A stretch of DNA of 64,000 nucleotides. Source: Sipunculus nudus (lineage: Eukaryota; Annelida; Sipuncula; Golfingiida; Sipunculidae). Shown piece after piece: positions 11,069 to 21,413 of the stretch. The notes under the pieces were generated by a model. It was not told the DNA's origin. It saw only the letters and a program-made list of their open reading frames with translations, and did not search any database. Every line of letters begins with the position of its first letter. Position 1 is the first letter of the stretch. The stretch is from contig CM049317.1 of NCBI GenBank assembly GCA_026874595.1, forward strand, positions 58,888,118 through 58,952,117, given 5' to 3'. Both the position numbers and the translations under genes were made by a program.

Positions 11069-11602
11069 CGGACTCAATATTATAAGGCCCTGCCATATAT
11101 TGAGTCCGACAGCTATACAGTGAGAGTTTCTACAATATAAGCCTCAGACTAAACACCACCCAATGCCCTTGTAACCAGTGGCAACAGGCGTTCATTATCC
11201 ATGCCAGTGCGTCATTCTTCAGTGCTGGGCCCGTTGAAACAAAATGTTACAAAAGTTTAGCTGTCAATCACTCGAGTCAGCAATTAATGCTATCAGTGAG
11301 GTCATCAGGTGCACCTATTCGACTGTTTTTCTCTGTCCCTATTAAACTTGCTGACATGCCTCTGGTAAAAAGGTCAGTAAATGTTAAAAAATGATGATCC
11401 AAGTTTAATTTTAGTTGCTATCGAAACCATGAAACACATACTTATTGTTGTTTAAATGGTGTAATCCTGTGTCTTACTGTTAGGCAATAAACAGGCAGTC
11501 AAAGAATATGCAACGGATCCGTTGCATCTTCCGTGGCTTATATTGTAGAAACTCACTGTATGGCTATCAGACTCAATATATGGCAGGGCTACCCCATCAT
11601 AT
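11069..11602. mobile_element. ~500-bp MITE with ~55-bp inverted ends
   Basis: CCCTGCCATATATTGAGTC at 11088 runs to ATAAGCC at 11143. Its inverted counterpart is GGCTTATATTGTAGAAACTC through to GGCAGGG at 11535-11588, with a few mismatches. The left end also forms an outer hairpin (CGGACTCAATAT, 11069-11080, with ATATTGAGTCCG, 11097-11108). ACCCCATCATAT occurs on both sides (11044 and 11591), which could mark an older boundary. No transposase frame. Confidence 0.65.
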
Positions 11603-11813
11603 TGACGCCACTGCTGTCATAACAGCGCTGTTATAACAGCACAATCATACTGAAAAAGGCATAACCGACAGAGAAAGTGAATGGAACATTATCCTTTTTG
11701 CATTCATCAAATATTATTTAAAACCTTGTTAAATCTTACCAGTACACAGACTCGCAGTGAGTAGCAGTCAGTATTTACTCCTGAGGCTATAACTTAGTAT
11801 AAGCTGGGCGTGG

Positions 11814-12273
11814 GGTCCACCTAAACACCCAAAACACCGGTGTTTTGGGTATGTGTGACGAAACACCCTTTTAAATTTGATCTTGAAGCAAAACACTGGT
11901 ATCAGTTAATAAATCATCATCTGTTGCATATATTAATGCGATATTGTGCCACTATTCTGTAAAATAAAAGAAAGCAACGGTGTTTTGTACAACTGACAAG
12001 TGCGCTGCCTGATTGCGACATGTGCCGGTAGGGGGCAGGGTCATAGCTGGCATTAATGTCTGCAGTGGGCGCCGGTGAACCGACCATGGCACGAATCACT
12101 CGTTTTTATTTTTATGTCATAAATTTATTAAACAAAATTGCAGATACAATCCATATGATGATTATTTATCGATTGGTGTTACGTTTTGGGTTCAGGTTTG
12201 AAGTTAAGTGGGTGTTTCGTGATGTTTTGTCACAGATACCCAAAACACCGGTGTTTTGGGTGTTTAGGGGACC
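11814..12273. mobile_element. 460-bp MITE with 11-bp target-site duplication
   Basis: The ends are GGTCCACCTAAACACCC and the inverted GGGTGTTTAGGGGACC. They are flanked by the exact direct repeat GCTGGGCGTGG at 11803-11813 and 12274-12284. Each end carries the perfect palindrome CCAAAACACCGGTGTTTTGG (11830 and 12240 regions), followed by a matching GTGTGACGAAACACCC-type segment. A 9-11 bp duplication suits Mutator-like elements. No transposase is encoded. Confidence 0.85.
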
Positions 12274-12284
12274 GCTGGGCGTGG

Positions 12285-14176
12285 GTTACTTTTCCGATCT
12301 GGGCAGGAAAAGAAAAACGTTTTTAGTGTGTTTCCTTTGACCTTGTCCCGAAACCAGGCCTGTGTAGTAAGCTTTGTTTGTTTTACGTAAACTGTCTTAG
12401 CTAAACAAATATGTAATGCGCAGATTACCTGTGACGAGGGTGTGTTTTGATGACGAGTAGATGTGACACTCTCCTTCCATCCACACTTGACCTGATATCT
12501 GGTCATAACCTCTGACCTTGCTGCAAAGAATGTAAATAGATTTTAGTTTTCAAAATGTTCACGAGATGGCGCTCTGTAGCAACACGTGTCCCAGGCTGAA
12601 CATAGTTTCCCATCAGTTATGAATAATAGAAAAGAGGTGCGTGTGGGTTTTTTGTGACTTTCCCAAAGTATGAGAATAATCACACATTCTTAACTATTCT
12701 ATCTTAGTTACAGGGTAAGTGGAAATAAACATTCCTTATTTCCACTCCCCGGGGAGTGGTAATAAGCAATTTTGAAGTGTCTGAACGTGTGCTGGATGCC
12801 TTCCAAAGTATACCTTGACGTATGCTGAGTTAATAAGTGTGCCTGAACGTATGCACTTTCTAGAATGAATACATTTTGTTGCATTTATATTTCCAAACAA
12901 AGTTTTGACAACTGGCACGCATTTCCTACGCCGAGCCGCGCTACTGTTGGTTAGATTTTGGTGATGATTCTGGGCCCTGTTCATCCGAATCGAAAATTAG
13001 TGTTTTTATAAGTATCCCAGAAACTATCAAGTCACATTAATAAAAAAAATATAGTCACAAAATTTTCCGTTACATGATACAAAATTTATTACAAAATTCT
13101 TTTTTTTTTTCAAGAACAACTTATTGATAATTTCATAATAATAAAATTATAGTAAACACACACGAATCCACCTGGGTGACTAAATTGTTTGATATATCTG
13201 ATATAAACAGGTCATAAGATGTTTTGTTTCTGAACGCTGTTAATTATTCAAACAGAAAACAAACATGGTGCAGTTCTGTCTTTATAGCCGCAATATATGG
13301 AACTCTACTATTCTATTAGGATTTGTGCGCGTGTGTTTGAGGGTGCGTGTGTGTATGTTGTGTTTCCAAACTTTTGTGTGTGTATATTTACGAAGGTTGT
13401 CACTGAACTTCGATGAAGTTTTGTGAAAGGATTGGCCATGCGCTAAGAAAGAAAAAATAATTGTGGGATGGATTGGTTAAAACATAATGCTGATCTGGAT
13501 CCGTATCAATCGAAATTCGCCCATTTGTGTTAGTCCAGAACTGGACTGTTCGGAGCCTATATTTATATAGTATAATAATAATTCTCCGATAGTCGGATTC
13601 TCCGATAGTCGGACTCACAGCGCAGTTCAGACACACACATACCCGCTTACAATTTCATGGAAATCTACTCCCTGTACCTGACCTTAGAAAAAGAAATGAT
13701 GCATATTATTTACCAAAAGCTTGCCGAAAGAGATATACATTTTATATTAGTTTTAAACGATGGCCGGAAGAGTCAAAGATTTTCTATGTGTAGTAGGAAG
13801 CGAATTCCAGACCTTTGCATGGGGCTATGAAACGGAAGGAACGTTCACCGACTTTCATATTACACTTTGGTACTTTAAGTAGATTTCCGCCATCCGAGCG
13901 CAGTGTACGCAAAGGCCGATATGTTATTGATTTTATAACCTGACTAGCTGATAAACCCGGTATACCGGGCTTTCTACCGCGGTTTGGGAGATATTTTTAC
14001 TGCGATATTGAATGTTGGCTCAATTTTTATTATAAAAGTTAAAAGAAAATATAGATTTTTAGTGTGATACTCTCGGAATACGATATGTACAAATAATTTA
14101 TACTGTTATTTGTGGCGCTGTGCTCATGGCAAAAAATCATACCCCGGTATGTTTACCTTGAAGACCTGGTCAGTGA
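12285..14176. other. No gene recognised
   Basis: Mixed AT-rich sequence. An ordinary short frame on the minus strand around 13400-13636 and a (TG)-rich stretch near 13330 have no supporting features. ATTCTCCGATAGTCGG is locally duplicated at 13580. Confidence 0.5.
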
Positions 14177-14185
14177 TGGTTTACA

Positions 14186-14888
14186 TACGCTCTTTACACA
14201 GCGCTTTACCTATAGGGGTACTTCCTATATCGTAAGGCGCTGTTTGTTATGACCTCGTATCCTGAATTGCAACACCAGAGGGAAGCACTGTATTTTTGTC
14301 CAATCAGATGAGACCTTGTGCTGGAAGACAAAGCCAAGCGAGGAATACACGGAGCTAATCATATTCATTTCTTTTTGAGTGACAGCTCATCCCCCAGCGT
14401 AACCGTCTGAACAGGCCACAGGCTCAGAGAGAATTGCCCCTGACGTGGTTTCCTTAGGGCCTTGGGCACATAGGATGCATGCTCGGCCGGTGAGCTGTAA
14501 TTCAAACGAAACGTAACAACAAAGGCTGCGTGCACACCTCGCTGGCTGGTTTCAGTTCTGCAGACAACAGATACATGGCTACGCTAACACAGTCATAATG
14601 TCATAATCGAATCGGTCGATGATGCGAGAATGCAGAGGGAGCAATTTAAATTCGACCGGAAACTCGTCAAGCGGCGCTTGAAGCGCGGCAATGGGCGGAG
14701 CGAGGATGCCTGTCGAGTGTTTTTTTATTGGCATCTGATTGGCTGCTTGTCACATCGTACGCACGTTTATTTCAGTGGACAACAAACCGCCATCCGGTGT
14801 CTAAATATATCATAAACGGTCAAAGCTGGCAGCGTGAAAATCAGTTGCTTCTTTAGAAGCGCAAGATTTCCGCTGCCTCGGGAGCGTA
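14186..14888 (+). mobile_element. ~703-bp non-autonomous DNA transposon, copy 1
   Basis: The ends are TACGCTC and the inverted GAGCGTA, with further end similarity (CAGCG a few bases in). They are flanked by the exact 9-bp direct repeat TGGTTTACA at 14177-14185 and 14889-14897. The same element lies inverted at 18134-18837 with its own different 9-bp duplication, so the two inserted independently. GC content is higher than the surroundings. A 61-codon frame at 14630 (MQREQFKFDRKLVKRR...) is preserved in both copies, but it is too short for a transposase and has no known domain. 9-bp duplications fit the MuDR/MULE superfamily. Confidence 0.9.
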
Positions 14889-14897
14889 TGGTTTACA

Positions 14898-16350
14898 TTG
14901 CGAACCGGAATGAGACGCGGAGGGATACGGTGTTTCGTTGATATTTGACTGGTTTCTATCGTTAGTCGTATAAAGAATAGGTTGATGTGAGGAACGCATG
15001 AAAGATTAATTAAATGTACGTTGCAAGGAAACTGTTCCTGAAGAAGGAAACAAAAATATGCATACATCGTAAGTATCAGAAGCAGACCCAGCGGGACTCC
15101 GTGCAGTGGGTCTGTATCCAATTTTCAGCCACCGCAACCTATTTTTCATCGTATCAGACAAATTTTTAGGCCTGAAACCCCCGACACAACCCCAGCCCTG
15201 TTCCTGAAACTGGGAGCTTGAATAAGGTTTTGTCATTAATCCTCCTGGGTTGAACTCTCCATTTCATAAAGCGAGAAACATGTGTTTTTTCTTTTACTGA
15301 CCACACACGCGTGGGTCAAATCCCTCATTGAAAGCAAGCGTTATTCATATGAACAATAGTCCTTAGTGTTAGAGGTTAAGTAACCACAATGCACGCATTC
15401 CGGTAATTGCCGAAGCAGTTCGGCTGTGCTCGGTAAAAAAAAACGGAAAAATCACTCAAATTTATATATATATATTAAAAATTGTTTATTTTCATATCGC
15501 CTATATGTCACTGCGGGGATAATAACCTTTAAAATGATGCATGGCACAATATTGTACACAACGCGGTTATAGAGAACACTGTGAACAAACGTGAACCGAA
15601 TTCCTTTTATAAGTATTAGATAGTCTATTTTGAACCATATATAGTCTATGAGATTATAATAAGGCCCCGAACAGTCCAGTTCTGGACTACATTTTTGACT
15701 TGCTGTCTCTTCGATTTTTTTGTCTCTACATCTCCAAAATTTAATCGATCCATTCCAAAATATTTATTTATTTCTCCCTAATTTCTCAGTGGCCCACGTA
15801 TCCCCTCCTCCAAAATCATTAGATAATTTACAAGATATTATGCCGACAAGGAAAGTACATCAATTATTCACGCATGGTTTATATATTTTGCCTCGATCAA
15901 AACTTTGATGATTAAATTTAGAGACGGACCTGCATGGATGAGGATATAGGTTACAGCTCGGCATTGGCGGAGGTATCTGGTATACGAGTGCTCTCTATTT
16001 TAAATTTTGATGTGGTTACTTCAGAAAAGGACGTGGCTCTAATAAAGAGAAAGGTAACGAATAATACTGAATAACATTTGTAAATTTCAAATATCCAGCA
16101 TGAATATTTTACTTGTTAATATTTTAGCAACATTCTTTTCTAAATTAAGTTAAAATATAGGGTCACTCACGTAACTGCATCTACCTATAGTGCTAAACCA
16201 TAATTATTATTAAACAGCTGTATACACAGTTGAATGACTTAAAATATAGCTAGTGCATGAGCGGTATGGAGATTTATACACATGCAGCCATTGTTAATTT
16301 TAATATTTCCCACAGAATATATAAAGAATTAACACTCAAGATATATACAG
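14898..16350. other. Between the two element copies; no gene recognised
   Basis: AT-rich, with a few short open frames lacking any supporting signal. Confidence 0.5.
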
Positions 16351-16359
16351 AACCTTCAT

Positions 16360-17092
16360 AAATATTAGAAAAATGGATATGGATGGAGATTATCAAAGAA
16401 ATTATATGCGAAGCATTTCAAGATATTACAAAAATTACCATATTATAGAAGAACTTAGAATTTTCCAGCTTAACTTCTTCATAGACGTATTGCTTTAAAC
16501 CCATTTCTATATATCATTGAAAAAAAAGTGAAAAAAACATTCTGCTATTTATGCAGCTTTGAGAAAGAGACATTGTTACATCTTCTTTATCATTGTAAAG
16601 AAGCTAAAAACATGCACAATTTATCAAATGAAAAAATTATTATCAGTTCTACATAATGCGATAAATGAAGAGATGTTTAATATAAAATCTGTTATGTTTA
16701 ATACAACAACAAAACAGTCTAATTTATATGCTACTTCTGTTTACAAAGAAATTTTTATATATAATTGTAAATGCAACAATACAATGCCAACTCTCAATAG
16801 TTACAAAAATACGTAGAACAAGTTCATAACATTGAAAGGAATATTGCAACGAAACGCGGTAAAATCTATAGAGTCATATGGAAAATGGGACAATATACAT
16901 GATATCCATAAGAATTAAAAAAAGGACTGAAAAATTAATTTATTCTCTGATCCTCTTCGTTTCTCAGCATCCTTTTTAACAAGTCTGTATCATTTTCAAT
17001 TCAATATTGAAACCAAAATCCGAATATGTACATCCATGAGGGAATCATGAAACATGCGATATAGAAACATACATAATTTTGTTATGTCTTAT

Positions 17093-17136
<44 letters not shown>

Positions 17137-17235
17137 GAACATGTATTTGCATCTGCTTTCATAAATATGTTATATCTGTATATTTTGTATTTGTATATAT
17201 ATATGAATTGTGTTTCTTCAATAAAAAATATTAGT
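16360..17235 (+). mobile_element. L1/Tx1-like LINE 3'-end relic
   Basis: Around 16540-16615 the plus strand reads CYLCSFEKETLLHLLYHC. This matches the C-x2-C...ET-x2-H-L-x4-C cysteine-histidine end of L1-clade reverse-transcriptase ORFs. Upstream text resembles the region just before that motif but needs frame changes and contains stops. Downstream is AT-rich sequence with a (TA)n run, ending near CAATAAAAAAT. The copy is 5'-truncated and inactive. Confidence 0.6.
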
Positions 17236-17315
17236 ATTGCCTATTAGGGGCCTATAGTGACTTAATACTTAAACTATATTACATGGTCCTTTTTATTATT
17301 TTAAACTAAATTGCA

Positions 17316-17365
<50 letters not shown>
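17095..17365. repeat. (TA)n microsatellites
   Basis: Two TA runs (17095-17131 and about 17321-17363) flank the end of the LINE relic. Confidence 0.9.
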
Positions 17366-18124
17366 GTATATACATATATACATGACTTGTATGTATACTC
17401 TTCGATCTTACTTGATGCGTAAAATGATCATCGATCAGCAAACTCTATCGAGTATTCTATATGCAAGTTTATGTTTAATTATAAATGTTTTGTTTTTCTA
17501 AATAAAGATACAAATAGAGCCTCAATTTTATCAGTTATAAATGATCGAGTTAAATATTTGACAATACATATCCATTGATATATTTACACAGGGGTGTCCT
17601 TTTCACAGGGAGTTGCACAAAACAGATGTGTATTTTACACACACAAATCAGTAACCTGTATCTTACATATTTAAAAATAAAGAAATTTAATCAGGTAGTT
17701 GAAAGAAAACGTTTAAAAAAAAGAAGATTTTTTACCTTCCTTGCGGTGGGTCAAAGGTTGTGACCCCCGCACATGAGGTCAAGTACGACAAAAACACTCA
17801 AAAACTGTAAACAACGTGAAGGGTGACAAACCTCGGCTTCTTTTCATTAATATCTTATAATCTAAGATACTGGGTACATGTTTACATAAATTACAGCTGA
17901 CAGGTCGGGAGAGAGGTGAAAAAAATCACAACTAGGTTACGTGAAGCCGCAACAGCACTGTACAAAGCAGACACTGTAACGTGTGTGCGTTGCAGAGTTC
18001 GTTGTGCAGCACACCTGATCACAGCTGCACAAGTCCAAGATCGCTACAACATAAAGGTAACACTTACACGGTGGACTAGCTAGACCAGCACTTCATGTTT
18101 CAGTTCAGTTAACACAATAGGCCG
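17366..18124. other. No gene recognised
   Basis: AT-rich. A 62-codon plus frame at 17575 has no supporting feature. Confidence 0.5.
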
Positions 18125-18133
18125 GTGTAGCCG

Positions 18134-18837
18134 TACGCTCCCGAGGCAGCGGAAATCTTGCGCTTCTAAAGAAGCAACTGATTTTCACGCTGCCAGCTTT
18201 GACCGTTTATGATATATTTAGACACCAGATGGCGGTTTGTTGTCCACTGAAATAAACGTGCGTACGATGTGACAAGCAGCCAATCAGATGCCAATAAACA
18301 AACACTCGACAGGCATCCTGGCTCCGCCCATTGCCGCGCTTCAAGCGCCGCTTGACGAGTTTCCGGTCGAATTTAAATTGCTCCCTCTGCATTCTCGCAT
18401 CATCGACCGATTCGATTATGACATTATGACTGTGTTAGCGTAGCCATGTATCTGTTGTCTGCAGAACTGAAACCAGCCAGCGAGGTGTGCACGAAGCCTT
18501 TGTTGTTACGTTTCGTTTGAATTACAGCTCACCGGCCAAGCATGCATCCTATGTGCCCAAGGCCCTAAGGAAACCACGTCAGGGGCAATTCTCTCTGAGC
18601 CTGTGGCCTGTTCAGACGGTTACGCTGGGGGATGAGCTGTCACTCAAAAAGAATTGAAATATGATTAGCTCTGTGTATTCCTCGCTTTGCTTTGTCTTCC
18701 AGCACAAGGTCTAATCTGATTGGACAAAAATACAGTGCTTCCCTCTGGTGTTGCAATTCAGGATACGAGGTCATAACAAACAGCGCCTTACGATATAGGA
18801 AGTAGCCCTATAGGTAAAGCGCTGTGTAAAGAGCGTA
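18134..18837 (-). mobile_element. ~703-bp non-autonomous DNA transposon, copy 2 (inverted)
   Basis: It is the reverse complement of copy 1 with few differences. TACGCTC and GAGCGTA ends are flanked by the exact 9-bp repeat GTGTAGCCG at 18125-18133 and 18838-18846. The 61-codon frame is on the minus strand (18392-18207) with four substitutions. Confidence 0.9.
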
Positions 18838-19144
18838 GTGTAGCCGCCGACGTCGACGCAACAGGTTTCAGGTTTCTGTTCCACAATGCGCCAGTCACTG
18901 AAAAAAGAGGAGTTCATTCTTATGGGCTATATAGGCCGGTGGTAATACAGCTCTGTCTTGCTGCAGTCTGCAGCGCTGACATATGATAAACAATGATCCA
19001 TATCACAGATAAATGCATGGGTCGAGTCCATACGTGTCGGGCTAAGCTCTATTCAGCTGCTGTTTCATTTTATCAAGTATCACTGTCAGTCCCCCCCCCC
19101 CCCCCCCCTTAAACACACACAAAGCTGCATATCTGTAGCGTACG

Positions 19145-19770
19145 AATCCAGGATCCTGCCACATAAAAAGCTTCAGGAAAACGCGAGAACTTAAAACCCT
19201 TGCCAGGAAAAAAATTGTATGAAATCAAATATTGTTTGTAAATGACAAGGATACTTTGGGGAGCTGGTACAGAAATTAATTTATTTAAATGGCCAAATAA
19301 TTTACATATTGTGTTTAAATATGAAAACAGGACTCATTTTTAACACTTTGCAACCCTAGTACTTGAAACTGCCTAAGAACCAGAAACAATGGTCTGTGTG
19401 ACCTTTTCTCAAAGAGCCACACCACTTGCAGTTTATACATTGTAACCGGCACTTGTTTATACATTGTATTATTTGTCCCTAGTGGCAGCCAGACTGCTGT
19501 GGCTAGGGGAAAACCCAGAGCAAACATTTTTTCGGTGCTTGTCACCACAGATCGGGGCTTATCATTGCTTTGAAAGTGGAAAATCACTGTCAAAATGCTG
19601 TGTTACATATTCATTTGATATCAATATCTTTTTTTTTTATGAATATGACACTTTCTTCCTTATTTTCATAATTTTTGTCATAGAGTGGAAAGTTGCGACT
19701 TTTCTCAGGGAATCTTGTTGGGCTCCCACACAATGTAGCATAGGGAGAAAGTAGAGGAGCTAGGGCTAGC
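19145..19770. repeat. Diverged interspersed repeat, copy 2
   Basis: Counterpart of 585-1210. It begins just after a poly-C run (19088-19109) and retains AACCCAGAGCAAACAT and GAGCTAGGGCTAG. Confidence 0.65.
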
Positions 19771-20164
19771 AAACTACAAGAAAGAGGATTACACCAGTTT
19801 GACACTGATAAATTTATGTTTTTGATAGCAATCAGCGTCAAAACTGCTTCCCAAAACTGGTGTGCCCTATGTTTGGGTCCCCTTTTTCATATTCTTATTT
19901 TAATAAAAGGTCATATAACACCGTGACTCCTGCTTGCATGTCCTCGATTCAGTTAACCTAAATCATGGCATTAAGACCATTTCATCCCATTGAGGATTTT
20001 ACATTTTGTACTGGCAGCACACTTGCCCAGCACCCCAAGTGCATAGGCCCCTGTACCAGTGAAGTGTAATCAAAGTTTTATTGACATCTCATGTTTGATA
20101 TCAATGGATGTACTTGTAGCATCTAAATATATCAAGCTTAATTAGGCAGAAAATTTATTTTATT

Positions 20165-20530
20165 AAATTCAACCATGAATTCACAGTGAAAAAAAATTAC
20201 AATTAATTTCAGCCATGAGTTCACTTTCAAAATGGCCATTTTGCAACAAAATCAACCATAAGTTCACACTGAAAATGAGTACAATTTATTTCAGCCATGA
20301 GTTCCACTTGATTATGACCATTTTGTCACAAATTTAACCATAAATTCACACTAAAAATGAGTACAAATTATTTCAGCCCTGAGTTCAACTTGAATATGGT
20401 CATTTTGCCAAAAATGCAACCATTAGTTCACACTGAAAATGGCTATTTTTTCACAAAAGCAACCATGAGTTAACATTAAAAATGAGTACAATAAATTTCA
20501 GCCATGATTTCAACTTAAATATCTAACAGA
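20165..20530 (+). repeat. Degenerate ~110-bp tandem repeat
   Basis: Three units carry TTTCAGCCATGAGTTCA, ATGGCCATTTTGC and AACCATAAGTTCACACT in constant order, with 10-20% divergence by eye. Confidence 0.7.
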
Positions 20531-21338
20531 GCTTATCTGTTAGATGGAAAGCAAAGATTGAAATATTTTAAAACATACTCAGTCAGATCTGTCAGATTAT
20601 CTGCTCATAATGAGCTTGAGTTTTGAATTGTCCTATGTGTTGACCCCATAAAATTATTAGAATTATTGCGGCCATATTATATAATTCACATTATTATTAT
20701 TGGCAGATTCAGTTTAAGTTACTTAATGGAACCCTCTCAGAAAAACCTTGCATAATTGAAAATTAACCCAAAAAATACAATGCTCAGCAAATATTTGAAA
20801 GTACTTACCTAATCCACCTTATTCTTACCATACAAAAATCAGTGGTTGTACCTATGAACAGAAAGTGTTTTCCACATGATAATTTTTCATGTATATGTTT
20901 GTTTATTTATCATATTTCTCTTTAATATTTGTACTGATGAATGTATTGATAAGTAATTGTATTAGATAAAATTGTATTTTCAACATGGTTTCATTTCTCT
21001 GAGATAGAATATGGCTAACTGAAGATGAGTAAAGATTCAAGCCTTTATAAGTTGGACACACTTGCCCAGTCAGGCAAGTAAGCATACATTTTTGGTTGCC
21101 CTTCTGATTTTTGGTTACACTGCCACCATTATCTGGATCTTTAACTGAGCCCTGGAATATGAAGCATACTACAGTATTACTTGACCTGGACTAGAAATGT
21201 AACCTTTGAGTGACTAATGAGCTATGAGTATGCTCATGCTCAATCCAAAAAAACTTTTGTCAAGATGAATGTTATATTAGTTAGATGTCAATAAAATATT
21301 CACAATATGTAACCTTATCATATACCATTTTATTGCAG
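20531..21338. other. 5' flank of gene B
   Basis: AT-rich, containing a truncated relative of the CAGGGCTCAACATTAA MITE (21050-21160). No TATA or initiator pair can be defended. The first coding exon has an acceptor at its 5' edge, so the true promoter and an untranslated exon lie further upstream. Confidence 0.4.
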
Positions 21339-21413
21339 GTAAAATGAAAGTATCAGGTGGATGTAGCTTCTGGATGCTAGTGTTCATCTTGAGTATCTTC
21401 TGTACTTTAGCAG
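21339..21413 (+). CDS. Gene B exon 1 (signal peptide)
   Basis: Acceptor TTTTATTGCAG, five untranslated bases, then ATG at 21344. It encodes 23 residues with hydrophobic FWMLVFILSIFCTLA and ends in phase 1 (CAG|GTAAGT). A 5' untranslated exon must lie upstream. Confidence 0.85.

Noticed and set aside
14630-14815. 61-codon frame as a real gene
   Set aside because: It lies within the 703-bp non-autonomous element and has no domain, splice or promoter support; it is kept only because both element copies are young.
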